A stretch of DNA of 64,000 nucleotides, taken from Caldifarciminota bacterium. GTDB lineage: Bacteria > Hydrothermota > UBA3072. The stretch is from positions 62,001 to 126,000 of the forward strand of contig JAFGHJ010000003.1 of the NCBI GenBank assembly GCA_016930175.1. Direction: 5' to 3'. Of this stretch, positions 1 through 8,436 are shown in pieces. Each line of letters begins with the position of its first letter. The first letter of the stretch is position 1. The position numbers and the translations under genes are program-made. The notes beneath the pieces are model-generated. The model did no database searches and was not told the origin of the DNA. It saw only the letters and a list, made by a program, of their open reading frames with translations.

Positions 1-29
1 TACTTTAAAAAACCTTCTTTACTCTGAAA

Positions 30-57
30 AATTTACTGGTTGAGGCTGATAAGTCAA
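30..57 (-). promoter_or_regulatory. Leftward sigma-70-type promoter for a gene off the left edge
   Basis: On the minus strand the sequence reads TTGACT, 16 nt, TAAATT. It points out of the window, so a leftward gene should begin just beyond base 1. The -35 box carries the extended form TTGACTTATC seen at several other minus-strand promoters here. Confidence 0.5.
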
Positions 58-109
58 GAGGAAGGAAAACCGGTTAATCACTTAAGGGATTCGATAATAT
101 ATAATACCC

Positions 110-137
110 TTGACAAAAGATTGAATACGCGTATAAA
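110..137 (+). promoter_or_regulatory. Promoter of the ferredoxin gene
   Basis: TTGACA, 16 nt, TATAAA. It lies inside the 5' part of the 135-aa ORF in the track, so the start at base 40 is unlikely and initiation at 166 or 169 after AGGAGG is favoured. Confidence 0.65.
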
Positions 138-165
138 TTTTTCAAGCGATGTAGGAAAGGAGGAT

Positions 166-447
166 ATGATGCCGAAGGTTATTTATAATTATAATAAATG
201 TACGGGTCTTGCCGATTGCGCTGATGCTTGTCCCGTAGAGATACTGGAAGGCAGCGAGAGCGGGAGATGGTGTAAGCCTGTTGACGACGAAGTTAAAAAT
301 AAGGCTGCGCTCGATAAGTATTATAAAGAAGTAGACCCCAATGATTCATCAAAACTTGTTATAGAATTCGACTTGCCTGAGTGCATAGAGTGCCAGGCGT
401 GCGTCGCTTCTTGTTCACAAGGCGCAATAGAGATAGAATCAGATTGA
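166..447 (+). CDS. Ferredoxin with two Fe-S cluster motifs, one atypical
   Basis: A 93-aa cytoplasmic electron carrier. The C-terminal half has a full C-x2-C-x2-C-x3-C motif (CIECQACVASC). The N-terminal motif is CTGLADCADACP, that is C-x5-C-x3-CP: the second cysteine of the usual C-x2-C-x2-C-x3-CP is replaced by Leu. This leaves seven cysteines and resembles 7Fe ferredoxins, where one cluster is [3Fe-4S]; that reading is inference. About 50 residues separate the two motifs, longer than in a minimal bacterial ferredoxin. The start MMPKV was chosen because a promoter and an AGGAGG lie just upstream. The electron donor and acceptor cannot be told from the neighbours. Confidence 0.8.
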   Translation: MMPKVIYNYNKCTGLADCADACPVEILEGSESGRWCKPVDDEVKNKAALDKYYKEVDPNDSSKLVIEFDLPECIECQACVASCSQGAIEIESD

Positions 448-477
448 AGTTGGTTATTTGGTTAGTTGATTATTTAA

Positions 478-3474
478 TTGATAAAATTAGTATATAGAGT
501 AAAAAAAATAAATTTTAAGTGCCAAATTCCCGGGTTTTTACCCAAACTAAAAAACCCAAACGAAACATCCTTTTCAATCTACAATAATTTGCGTCTTATT
601 ATATTGTTTTTTCTTTTTGTTTTTTCCTGGTCTTGTTTAGCCGGAACAAGTGGTCAGATTGAAGGGAAGATAGTTGACGCAAAAACCGGTAAATCTTTAT
701 CGTACGTAAATATAATAATCGTGGGAACCAGTTTGGGGGTAGATTGTGAAAGTGACGGTTACTACAATATAATTAATGTTCCTCCCGGGATATATGAAGT
801 TCAGGCAAGAGGCATCGGTTACCTCCCTTTGACTGTTAAAGGCGTTGTTGTTGAGGCAGAGCATAGTACCAAACTGAACCTTAAATTGTTTTCTCCGAAG
901 GATTTTAAAGGGAAATATGTGACCCGGGAGGCTGAGAAAGAAGTTATTAAAATGGATGGGTTTTCAAGAAGATATTACTCGAATATTGAAGAAATAAAAG
1001 AGATTCCTATGCTTTTCAGCCTTGAAGATTATCTTGATTTGTATGCCGGAACTACAGGATTAGGCTTGAGAGAAATAAAGGGTTCCCGTATTTCATTTGT
1101 TACTGATGGATTTTTTTTGTTAGATAATAGGCTTAACACTTCGGTTATGCTTCCGCCTCTATCTGCTGTCCGGGATGTGGATGTAATCAAGGGAGGTTTT
1201 GACGCCGAGTACGGGAATGTAAGTTCGTGTGTTGTTAACGTTATCGAGAAAGAAGGTGAACGTGATTCCTATCATGGTTCGGCTGATTTCTTGTATACTT
1301 TTCCTTACCTTCCGCATTATGGAAGTAGTATATTCAGCCCGGAGAACGTGCACATTCGTCCGTTTGTTGATACAGAGGATAGTTTGTGCTGGAAAGGTAC
1401 CTCAGTGCTGCCGGAAGAAGAAGCAGATGAATATAAACCTTTTGAAGGTTGGATTGGGTATGCTGAGACCCGAAAGGGAATAGGGGATACTCTCACTCCG
1501 GAAGAGTGGAGAGATCTATTCAGGTATGTATATAGAACCGAAGGAAGCGATAGCCTGGGTCAAATTCCCGGTAGTTATGGAGACAAATATGGGCATATGA
1601 TTGATTTTAGTTTTGGCGGACCTTTTCCCGGAATAAACATCGTTACTTTTCTTGTTTCGAGTGCGAGAAAAGTAGAACCTTTTTCTCTTCTGGTAACAAG
1701 AGAAAATTACATTGAGAATAAAACCGACTTGAAAACAACTTTTCGTCTTAAACCCGGAGTCAAACTTAACGTTAAAGGCTTATTCGAGACAATAGAAACT
1801 GTTACCAGTGGTTCAAGAGAAATATATTCGGACGGCAAAATTTGGGCGCGAAGCGGAGATATCCTTTATAATGTTGCGGGGAAAGATTTTATGTACTGGG
1901 TTGACGCGCTTAATCCTTATGATATAAAAAGATATGGGTGGGGGTTGGACTTTAGCTATAATCTTAGTCCAACTGCATACTATAATTTAAAGTTTTTTTT
2001 CTCGAAATTTAAGCATTTATCTATTCCGATCTGGCAGTCATCTTATTCGGAAGATTTCAGAGACACAACAGATCTTATTTCTTTTGGAAATATAAGCATA
2101 CCAAGGGAAACACCTTTTGGTTATGAAAGCTTTGCCGGTAACGAGTGTTATTACAGGGGTTTGTTGCCTGCCGGTTTTATATTTAGTAACTTCGGGAGAG
2201 CGGTAGTCGACACTTCGCATGTTAGCACTTTTAACTTCAAGGGTGAAATAAATTCGCAAGTCAGAAGAGGACAGGAGCTTAAAGCAGGCTTCGAAGTCAA
2301 TAATGACTGGATATATTCATATTTATCCGGAGGTATTCCAGATGGAACGGGTGAAGTTGTAGAGGAAATTAACTGGAGCGGCAAAACTCGAAGAGCAGGT
2401 TTTTACGTGCAGGATAAGTTTTCGGGAGAGGATCTTTACGTTAAGATTGGTATAAGATTAGATTATTATAACCCGACTATTGACAATTCTAAATGGAAGA
2501 TTAGCCCTCGTATTGGTGCGTCTTTTCCTCTTAAGGAGCTCGGCAAATTTTACTTCAATTTTGGTCATTTTTATGAATTACCAGAGACCGAAAAGCTTCT
2601 GGGTAAGTTCTGTAAGTATGTGGATTCAATTCGGTACGTTGGTAATCCTCAAATGGATTTGCCTAAGGTTGTTTCTTACGAGGTAGGGTTTGAAAAAGAT
2701 TTCTTCGATCAGTATCTGTTTCATATTTCAGGCTACTTTAACGATTATAGAGAGCAAATCGGAGAGACAGATATAGATGGGTCAGGAGATATTGCTTATA
2801 CGACTTATGCAAATAATTTTTACGGCGAGCTAAAGGGAATGGAATTTTCTTTGAGGAAGAGATACGGGAGACTTTTTAAAGGTTTTTTGGCTTATAATAT
2901 AGAGACGGGTTCTTACGGTAAACTCGGATACGGCGATGTTCAAATGAAATCTAACCCGGACTTTCGTCTTTTTCTAAATTTTAGCACTCCCGATAATTGG
3001 GGTAAAATATTAAAGGATATTTCTGCGAGTTTTCTTTATAAGGGAACAGGCGGCAGTTATTTTAGCTTCGACCCCTATGCTGCCGATCCGTTTTCTCCTA
3101 TTGATCCGACTTACGTGAACAATCTTAAATGGCAGGATGAAAATTACTGGGATTTACGTTTGAGTAAAAGTTTTTCATCCGGTAGATTCGGTTTTTTATT
3201 TTATGCCGAGGTTAATAATATTTTTGACGCCAAATATATAACAGGGGATTATTGCTTCAGGGTTGATTCTGCGAACACGGATAAGATAGATTATTTGCGT
3301 TCTCTTCATCTTCCTATGTACAGTGAAGAAAAATATGCTTCGGATACTGAGCTTATTGGAGGAAATGATAGGGTGGGAGAAATCAATAAAGATTACATAG
3401 ACAAACCTGCCCTTGAATATTTATATTACACAAATCCAAGATTCTTGAGGATGGGGTTGAAAATCGACTTTTAA
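478..3474 (+). CDS. TonB-dependent receptor-like outer-membrane protein with N-terminal carboxypeptidase-regulatory-like domain
   Basis: A 998-aa outer-membrane protein. After a hydrophobic export segment (around residues 39-57, ending SWSCLAG) there is a CarboxypepD_reg-like beta-sandwich (GKIVDAKTGKSL...SDGYYNIINVPPGIYEV). A plug-like region follows (FVTDGFFLLDN, VIKGGFDAEYGN), then about 750 residues rich in aromatic beta strands, ending NPRFLRMGLKIDF with a terminal Phe as expected for BAM-inserted barrels. The layout is SusC/TonB-receptor-like; the substrate is unknown. The start is uncertain: the track uses TTG at 478, there is no ATG before the signal peptide, and a TTG at the LRLIIL segment would give a more normal signal peptide, but neither has a clear ribosome-binding site. 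It lies 30 nt after the ferredoxin. Confidence 0.8.
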   Translation: MIKLVYRVKKINFKCQIPGFLPKLKNPNETSFSIYNNLRLIILFFLFVFSWSCLAGTSGQIEGKIVDAKTGKSLSYVNIIIVGTSLGVDCESDGYYNIINVPPGIYEVQARGIGYLPLTVKGVVVEAEHSTKLNLKLFSPKDFKGKYVTREAEKEVIKMDGFSRRYYSNIEEIKEIPMLFSLEDYLDLYAGTTGLGLREIKGSRISFVTDGFFLLDNRLNTSVMLPPLSAVRDVDVIKGGFDAEYGNVSSCVVNVIEKEGERDSYHGSADFLYTFPYLPHYGSSIFSPENVHIRPFVDTEDSLCWKGTSVLPEEEADEYKPFEGWIGYAETRKGIGDTLTPEEWRDLFRYVYRTEGSDSLGQIPGSYGDKYGHMIDFSFGGPFPGINIVTFLVSSARKVEPFSLLVTRENYIENKTDLKTTFRLKPGVKLNVKGLFETIETVTSGSREIYSDGKIWARSGDILYNVAGKDFMYWVDALNPYDIKRYGWGLDFSYNLSPTAYYNLKFFFSKFKHLSIPIWQSSYSEDFRDTTDLISFGNISIPRETPFGYESFAGNECYYRGLLPAGFIFSNFGRAVVDTSHVSTFNFKGEINSQVRRGQELKAGFEVNNDWIYSYLSGGIPDGTGEVVEEINWSGKTRRAGFYVQDKFSGEDLYVKIGIRLDYYNPTIDNSKWKISPRIGASFPLKELGKFYFNFGHFYELPETEKLLGKFCKYVDSIRYVGNPQMDLPKVVSYEVGFEKDFFDQYLFHISGYFNDYREQIGETDIDGSGDIAYTTYANNFYGELKGMEFSLRKRYGRLFKGFLAYNIETGSYGKLGYGDVQMKSNPDFRLFLNFSTPDNWGKILKDISASFLYKGTGGSYFSFDPYAADPFSPIDPTYVNNLKWQDENYWDLRLSKSFSSGRFGFLFYAEVNNIFDAKYITGDYCFRVDSANTDKIDYLRSLHLPMYSEEKYASDTELIGGNDRVGEINKDYIDKPALEYLYYTNPRFLRMGLKIDF

Positions 3475-3748
3475 ATTATAAACACATATTCCACGAGATT
3501 TTTTTGTTTTATAAACCACGAGATACACTAAATTTTTGGATTTACTTTAAGAAACAAACGAAAAATAAATTTAACTCTCTGCAGAACTGCAAAGTTAGAG
3601 AGAAGAATTAATCTTACACAGAGCGTGAGGAGAACGCAGAAAATTTAAAGTGTTGGTATGTTGGCTTGGGAAAAAAGCGCTAACGTACTTTCGCACTAAC
3701 ACACTAACTATGAGAAAATTCTCACAAAGGATACAACACCATTACTCA
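3475..3748. repeat. Intergenic region with word-like repeats
   Basis: No credible gene. It contains an ACACAGAGCGTGAGGAGAACGCAGA-type word (3615-3640) and an inverted pair of GTTGG/CTAAC words (GTGTTGGTATGTTGG against GCACTAACACACTAAC, 3650-3708) around an A-rich centre. A short palindrome, GCAGAACTGC, sits inside CTCTCT...AGAGAG near 3575. Confidence 0.5.
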
Positions 3749-4828
3749 TTATTGCGGCTTATATAACTCCATGCTCCGAAATCCGAATTTCATTACCATT
3801 TTTCGCAAAAAGGAATTGAATATAAAATGTGATTTCATATTCTTTGAGAATATGTTTCTCCTTAATTGTCTTGTATTTTTGCGGTAGCGTTTTTCGAAGT
3901 TATCCGTAGATTTACACAGTACTTCGGCCAGAATAATAGCGCTTCTGAGGGCATAACTGATACCTTCGGCAGAGCTCGGGCTTATCCAGCCTCCCGCTTC
4001 GCCCAGTAGCGCGATACCATTTGTGCCTGTAGAGAGTTGTCGGATTCTCACAGGCCGCATAATGAGCGCACCTTCTCTTTTAGTTGCTTTACCGAATTGA
4101 AATCCAAAGTCTTCAAGCTTTTCTTTTAAAAGCAAAAATTTTCCGGGTGCTTTATCGTTTGGATGTAAGGCTGCTCCTATAATCAGATGTTTTCCTTTGG
4201 GAATGGTCCAGCAGTAATAATCGGTAATCTCCGGGTCAAATACCGTGGAAAAGTATGGAATTTTACTGCTGTCGGCTTCGACCCATTCCTGGATAGCGAA
4301 GTATGGTCTTGAGGAATGGCGTTTTGGTTCCAATTGTTTGTGTACCGGCGAGGATGCACCGTCCGCTCCAACTAATATTTTCGTTTTATCTATGTAGGTG
4401 TTATTTTTATCAGAAAATTTTATTTTGAAACTGCCATTTTCATATTCATATGATTCGAAGGTGCACCCGAGTCTTATATCGACATTCAAGGGTACCATCG
4501 ATAATAACCAGCAGTCGAATTTTTGACGGTCGATGTTGATGTAGTAGCGCTGATAGTATCTCTCCATGTGTCGCTGTGTATCTATCGCTCTGACAACAAA
4601 AAGCTGAGGTTCAACCAGGACGCTTTTAGGTAAGCCCAATCCTAATTTTGACAAAAGCTTTTGAGCATCTGGGGCGAGGAGTCCTCCACAGCACTTTACC
4701 GATGAGGCTTTCTCAGGCGAGTTAGTTAACTCCCTCTTGTCTATTAACTGGACTTTATACTTTGTCCCTATTAGCCTTGCCAGCGTACTACCTGCGGGTC
4801 CTGCGCCAATAATAGTAACATCATACAT
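3749..4828 (-). CDS. CbrA-like FAD-dependent oxidoreductase (geranylgeranyl reductase family)
   Basis: A 359-aa flavoprotein. The N-terminus has the dinucleotide-binding motif VTIIGAGPAGSTLARL, then CCGGLLAPDAQ, which matches my memory of E. coli CbrA (PCGGLLAPDAQ), as do the YQRYYINIDRQKFDCW and GEAGGWISPSSAEGISYAL segments. GADGASSP is the second conserved FAD-binding motif. The family belongs with geranylgeranyl reductases and p-hydroxybenzoate hydroxylase-type enzymes; the substrate of CbrA itself is not established. It could reduce isoprenoid chains, which is notable because a UbiA prenyltransferase and IspA are also in this window. It is a single gene with its own promoter. Confidence 0.8.
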   Translation of the reverse strand: MYDVTIIGAGPAGSTLARLIGTKYKVQLIDKRELTNSPEKASSVKCCGGLLAPDAQKLLSKLGLGLPKSVLVEPQLFVVRAIDTQRHMERYYQRYYINIDRQKFDCWLLSMVPLNVDIRLGCTFESYEYENGSFKIKFSDKNNTYIDKTKILVGADGASSPVHKQLEPKRHSSRPYFAIQEWVEADSSKIPYFSTVFDPEITDYYCWTIPKGKHLIIGAALHPNDKAPGKFLLLKEKLEDFGFQFGKATKREGALIMRPVRIRQLSTGTNGIALLGEAGGWISPSSAEGISYALRSAIILAEVLCKSTDNFEKRYRKNTRQLRRNIFSKNMKSHFIFNSFLRKMVMKFGFRSMELYKPQ

Positions 4829-4851
4829 AAGGATTCGTTTACCTTATTTAA

Positions 4852-4879
4852 AAAATATTTAGCAAATTCAATAAGTCAA
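4852..4879 (-). promoter_or_regulatory. Promoter of the CbrA-like gene
   Basis: Minus strand TTGACT, 16 nt, TATTTT, 23 nt upstream of the ATG at 4828. Confidence 0.5.
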
Positions 4880-4986
4880 GGGTTTTTATTAAGGAAAGGT
4901 TTTTAAGAATGAGTCGGTCACTTAATTATTCGACTAAAAAAGAAGAGTCTATGTAAGCAACCGGGAGATTTATTTATATTACATTC

Positions 4987-5014
4987 TTGCTACTTTTATA
5001 AAATCTATTATATT
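4987..5014 (+). promoter_or_regulatory. kptA promoter, predicted leaderless
   Basis: TTGCTA, 16 nt, TATATT, then 7 nt to the ATG at 5022. There is no Shine-Dalgarno, so transcription would begin at or next to the start codon. Confidence 0.55.
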
Positions 5015-5021
5015 TATAATT

Positions 5022-5579
5022 ATGGAAGAAAATACGAATCCTTCGTATAAATACGAAAAGTTAAGCAAATTTTTATCTTTTGTTCTGAGGCATCATCCGG
5101 ACCAATATAATCTTGAACTGGACGAAGAGGGCTTTACTCTTCTAAATGATTTAATGGAAGCTTTAAAAAAGACGCGGCACTCATGGGCGGAGCTGGCAGA
5201 TATTGAGAGACTGGTTTCGGAGGGAGAGAAAAAGAGATTCGAAATAAGAGGAGATAAAATACGGGCACTTTATGGTCATTCTGTAAAAGTAAAAATTGAA
5301 GACAGTTTCTGCCCGAAGGGATTTCTTTATCACGGAACATCATCCGACCTTCTAACAGAAATATTAGATGAAGGATTATGTCCGATGGGACGCCAGTTCG
5401 TACATCTATCAAGAGATAAAAAAACGGCAGAGGCAGTAGGAAAGCGACATCATCCCGAGCCGGTTATTCTGGAGATAGATGCCGTGAGAGCTTGTGAAAA
5501 CGGAATTAAATTCTTCGACAGAGGGGAAGTCGTTCTGAGCGAAAAAATCCCGCCCGATTTTATTAAGTCGTTGGGATGA
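5022..5579 (+). CDS. kptA: RNA 2'-phosphotransferase (Tpt1/KptA)
   Basis: A 185-aa NAD-dependent enzyme that removes an internal 2'-phosphate from RNA, the mark left by fungal/plant-type tRNA ligation. The N-terminal winged-helix part has KFLSFVLRHHPDQY, with the Arg-His pair of the family. The central RALYGHS and C-terminal LYHGTS, FVHLS and PVILEIDA motifs are all present, and the length is normal. Its role in bacteria is unclear because no 2'-phosphate-forming ligase is known in most of them. It stands alone here; archease, another RNA-repair accessory, lies 6 kb away. A leaderless transcript is predicted. Confidence 0.95.
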   Translation: MEENTNPSYKYEKLSKFLSFVLRHHPDQYNLELDEEGFTLLNDLMEALKKTRHSWAELADIERLVSEGEKKRFEIRGDKIRALYGHSVKVKIEDSFCPKGFLYHGTSSDLLTEILDEGLCPMGRQFVHLSRDKKTAEAVGKRHHPEPVILEIDAVRACENGIKFFDRGEVVLSEKIPPDFIKSLG

Positions 5580-5749
5580 AATAAAGAGTTTAGGGTTCGA
5601 GGATTCAAGGCTTCGAGCTTTCGAGTGAAAAACAAAATTAGAGAGTAGGGAGTAGTAAGTAGTAAAAACCAACAAAAAATCCTTTTTAATCTGCGTTCAT
5701 CTGCGTCCTATTGTCTTTGTGTCTTAGTGCCTTTGTGGCTTTTCTCAAC
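5580..5749. repeat. Intergenic word-like repeats, four classes
   Basis: In order: TTCGAGGATTCAAGGCTTCGAG-type words, GAGTAGGGAGTAGTAAGTAG words, AATCTGCGTTCATCTGCGTCC (5688-5708), and TCTTTGTGTCTTAGTGCC with CTTTGTGGCTT (5713-5742). The last block runs directly into the sufC promoter. Confidence 0.55.
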
Positions 5750-5777
5750 TTGACAATAAAATCTTTCGACGTAAAAT
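5750..5777 (+). promoter_or_regulatory. sufC promoter, predicted leaderless
   Basis: TTGACA, 16 nt, TAAAAT, then 9 nt to the ATG at 5787. No Shine-Dalgarno is present. Confidence 0.6.
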
Positions 5778-5786
5778 TATCTTACT

Positions 5787-6557
5787 ATGTCTGATTCTAA
5801 AGATAAGGACGTTTTACTGGAAGTTAAAAATCTGACGGTTGAGGTCGCAGGCAAACGCCTTCTTCGCGGTGTTGATATGATTGTTAAAGAAGGTGAAACT
5901 CATGTTGTATTCGGCCCTAACGGTTCGGGGAAAACAACTCTCGTGAATGTTATTATGGGCTTGCCGGATTACAAAGTGGTCGATGGAGATATACTTTTCA
6001 GAGGTGATTCGATATTAGAGTGGAACCTTACCGAGAGAGCGAAATCAGGTATAGGACTTGCTTTCCAGCATCCTCCGGTAGTAGAAGGTGTTTCTCTTGG
6101 TGTTCTTTTAAAAACTATAATTCCTGATAAGAAGACTTCCGAAGAAATCGCAAAGAATGCGCATATGGAAGATTATCTGGAAAGAGAAGTCAATGTCGGT
6201 TTTTCCGGTGGAGAAAGAAAAAAAGACGAGCTTTTGCAGCTCCTGGCTCAGGCTCCCCAGCTAGTTATGTTTGATGAACCTGATTCGGGTGTTGATGTTG
6301 ATAGCATAAAATTGATGGTAGATATTATGAGAAAGTTATTGCAGAAAAACACTCCTATAAGAGAAAGAAAAAACAGCGGTATTATCGTAACTCATTCCGG
6401 AGTAATACTTGAAGAAATACATGCAGATAGAGGGTATGTACTTGTAAACGGAAGGCTTGTATGTTCAGGTCCGCCGCTTGATATATTCGATCAGGTTAAA
6501 AATCACGGATTTGAAAGGTGTATCAAGGAAGCTTATGAAAGTGAAAAAGATGGATGA
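5787..6557 (+). CDS. sufC: SufC-type ATPase of Fe-S cluster assembly
   Basis: A 256-aa soluble ABC-type ATPase that partners SufB/SufD proteins in building Fe-S clusters. It has Walker A GPNGSGKTT, the signature FSGGERKK, Walker B VMFDEPDSGVD and the switch His in IIVTHSG. The GIGLAFQHPPVVEGVS segment is typical of SufC. It overlaps the following SufB-like gene by about 20 nt, so the two are translationally coupled. No sufS, sufE or sufU is nearby, and only one SufB/D protein is present, as in the two-gene SMS (SmsCB) minimal systems described in archaea and deep-branching anaerobes; that assignment is inference. Confidence 0.93.
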   Translation: MSDSKDKDVLLEVKNLTVEVAGKRLLRGVDMIVKEGETHVVFGPNGSGKTTLVNVIMGLPDYKVVDGDILFRGDSILEWNLTERAKSGIGLAFQHPPVVEGVSLGVLLKTIIPDKKTSEEIAKNAHMEDYLEREVNVGFSGGERKKDELLQLLAQAPQLVMFDEPDSGVDVDSIKLMVDIMRKLLQKNTPIRERKNSGIIVTHSGVILEEIHADRGYVLVNGRLVCSGPPLDIFDQVKNHGFERCIKEAYESEKDG

Positions 6558-7653
6558 AAATTTAAAAGAAGAAATTGCCGGTTTAGACAGGGTCGGATTT
6601 GACATAAAAGGAGAAACGGAACGTTCGGGTTCTTTTCTTGTTGCCGATGATAAAACAACAGAATCCGAGTCTAAAGAAGAAAACCTTGTTGTAATGCCTC
6701 TTTCCTTTGCTGTTGAGGTTTACGATTGGGTGAACGAACTTCGTTTTTCTCTTGTGGACAGGGAAAAGGATGAGTATACTAAGGAAGTAGCTTCGCGGAA
6801 AGAGTTACTTGGCAGCTTTATTTACGTTAAGGAAGGGGCAAAAATAGAAGCGCCATTCCAGTCTTGTTTTTTTCTTCACTGCCAGGGATTCAGACAGGTT
6901 CTTCATAATATTATTGTTCTTGAGCCGAATTCCGAGTTAAATATTATAACGGGCTGCGCGACCGGGAATCTTGTTTCGGTAAGCAGTCACATTGCGGTTA
7001 CCGAAATGTTCGTAAGGAAAGGAGCTCATCTTACTTATACCATGATTCATGATTGGGGTTCAAAAGCGGTAGTCTATCCAAGGGCAGCTATAGATGTGGA
7101 ACATGGAGGAATATTTACTTCTAATTATATCGCGTTAACGCAGGTTAAAGAGATTCAGAGCAACCCTGTAGCGTATCTTTCGGATAACGCGAGCGCTAAA
7201 TTTAACTCAATCATCTACGGAAGAGACGGATCGTTTTTTGATATGGGAGCCATGGGTATTTTAAAAGGAGAAAACGCAAGCTGTGAGATTGTAAGCCGGG
7301 TGGCATCTAAAAACAGTAAACTTATACTCAGAGCGTATATCGAAGGAAACGGAAAAAACACAAGAGGACATACGGAATGTAATGGTCTTCTCCTGGACGA
7401 TAGAAGTTCTGTTACTGCGATACCCGAACTTAAGGCTAATAACATCGACACCGAACTTTCTCATGAAGCTTCTATCGGGAAAATCGCAGGAGAAAAGTTA
7501 AACTATCTTATGTCCAGAGGCCTTGATGAAGAAACCGCAAGAGCTCTTTTGATTAGAGGTTTTCTTGAAAAGGGTATCGAAGGTCTACCTGAGAGCCTTA
7601 AGAAAAAAGTTGATAAACTGATAGAGATAGCCGCCTCAAGCGAAAGTTTGTAG
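6535..7653 (+). CDS. sufB: SufB/SufD-family Fe-S scaffold protein (SmsB-like)
   Basis: A 372-aa protein with a SufBD core beta-helix (about residues 100-345), including YPRAAIDVEHGG, GHTECNGLLLDD and SHEASIGKIAGEKLNYLMSRGL. It forms a complex with SufC and holds the nascent cluster. Length and a short N-terminus fit the single-SufB two-gene system rather than the longer E. coli SufB. The segment aligned from memory with the region around E. coli SufB Cys405 reads DDRSSVTAIPEL here, so that cysteine appears to be absent; other cysteines (CFFLHC, TGCATG) remain. The start at 6535 was chosen for AAGGAAG 5-6 nt upstream; the track start at 6457 would overlap sufC by 100 nt. Confidence 0.85.
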   Translation: MKVKKMDENLKEEIAGLDRVGFDIKGETERSGSFLVADDKTTESESKEENLVVMPLSFAVEVYDWVNELRFSLVDREKDEYTKEVASRKELLGSFIYVKEGAKIEAPFQSCFFLHCQGFRQVLHNIIVLEPNSELNIITGCATGNLVSVSSHIAVTEMFVRKGAHLTYTMIHDWGSKAVVYPRAAIDVEHGGIFTSNYIALTQVKEIQSNPVAYLSDNASAKFNSIIYGRDGSFFDMGAMGILKGENASCEIVSRVASKNSKLILRAYIEGNGKNTRGHTECNGLLLDDRSSVTAIPELKANNIDTELSHEASIGKIAGEKLNYLMSRGLDEETARALLIRGFLEKGIEGLPESLKKKVDKLIEIAASSESL

Positions 7654-7815
7654 AATCTCATACAAAGGCACAAAGAACACAAAGGTTATTTAATTGTTGG
7701 TCTGTTGGTCGGTTAGATAGTTGATCTATAAAAAAACACAAATTTAATTGGTCTGGTTGGGTTTCGTGTCTTTTGTTTGTTTCGTGGTAAAAAAGTGGGA
7801 TGTAGGGGCTGTGGT
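7654..7815. repeat. Intergenic word-like repeats
   Basis: ACAAAGGCACAAAGAACACAAAGG (7663-7686), then GTTGGTCTGTTGGTCGGTTAG (7696-7716), then TTTCGTGTCTTTTGTTTGTTTCGTGG. No gene. Confidence 0.5.
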
Positions 7816-8262
7816 TTAGCTTTTCTCCAGAAGTTCGATGTCTGCTATGTCTTGCTTTCTGCCTACTGTCTTTTTGTTCTTTACTAATTCCTTTTTCCCA
7901 ATGAAGAAAGCGAGTGTTTTTCCGTATTTCTCTTTTTTCTTGTTATTCCAGATTTCTTCAAATGAACATCCCGATATAGAAGTTAAAATATCTATACGAA
8001 CCGGCTCATAGCCGAGCTGTAATATTTGATTTTTCTCAGTCAAATCTTCTGTTTTTATATTTATTTTCTCAAAGCCGAACTCGTTTAAAACGTCGAGTAA
8101 TTTCTTTATGTTTTTTTCTTCAGGCTCAACAAGAATATCTAAATCTTTAGTATAGCGGGGCTTTGAATAAAGCGCAAGAGCAAATGCGCCGACAATAGCA
8201 TATTTTACCCTATTTTTGTTTAACAAGTCTAAGAACTCTTCGTAGTCTTTTTCTGTCTTCAT
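7816..8262 (-). CDS. Nucleotidyltransferase of the MNT/DUF6036 kind, toxin-antitoxin-like
   Basis: A 148-aa protein with a minimal nucleotidyltransferase fold: VGAFALALYSKPRYTKDLDILVEP carries the G-[GA]-x9-D-x-D metal site, and VRIDILTS supplies the third acidic residue. It resembles AbiEii/DUF6036-type enzymes, which modify RNA or partner proteins by nucleotide transfer in many toxin-antitoxin and abortive-infection pairs. The track begins at a TTG at 8301; the ATG at 8262 (MKTEKDYEEF) is preferred. The frame of the upstream small ORF overlaps this gene by 53 nt, so the two are coupled. Which of the two is toxic, if either, cannot be told from sequence. Confidence 0.75.
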   Translation of the reverse strand: MKTEKDYEEFLDLLNKNRVKYAIVGAFALALYSKPRYTKDLDILVEPEEKNIKKLLDVLNEFGFEKINIKTEDLTEKNQILQLGYEPVRIDILTSISGCSFEEIWNNKKKEKYGKTLAFFIGKKELVKNKKTVGRKQDIADIELLEKS

Positions 8263-8401
8263 TTTGTCTTTTTGACTCCTCTTCACGAAGTTCTTGAACA
8301 ATTGATAATTTTTGACTTGGAGTCAGTGAGGAATAATATCTTATGTCCTCATCTTTAGCTTTAGAGAGTGGAATCTTTTTTGTCCAGATTTTCTTTTTCA
8401 T
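8210..8401 (-). CDS. Small protein upstream of the nucleotidyltransferase, antitoxin-like
   Basis: A 63-aa, highly charged, helical protein. The segment EDIRYYSSLTPSQKLSIVQELREEE resembles, from memory, short proteins encoded just upstream of DUF6036-type nucleotidyltransferases (pattern D-x-x-[FY]-[WY]-x5-P-x-[ER]). Its own promoter and the out-of-frame overlap with the nucleotidyltransferase support a genuine gene. No Shine-Dalgarno: the ATG is 7 nt after the -10 box. Confidence 0.6.
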   Translation of the reverse strand: MKKKIWTKKIPLSKAKDEDIRYYSSLTPSQKLSIVQELREEESKRQNEDRKRLRRVLRLVKQK

Positions 8402-8408
8402 TACTATA

Positions 8409-8436
8409 AATATAACAAAGAATACATTAAATTCAA
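8409..8436 (-). promoter_or_regulatory. Promoter of the toxin-antitoxin-like pair, predicted leaderless
   Basis: Minus strand TTGAAT, 16 nt, TATATT, 7 nt, ATG. The spacing matches kptA and era exactly. Confidence 0.55.

Noticed and set aside
478-600. N-terminal 38 residues of the TonB-like receptor as a functional extension
   Set aside because: TTG start in repeat-like sequence, no ribosome-binding site; more likely untranslated, though a better start could not be proven.
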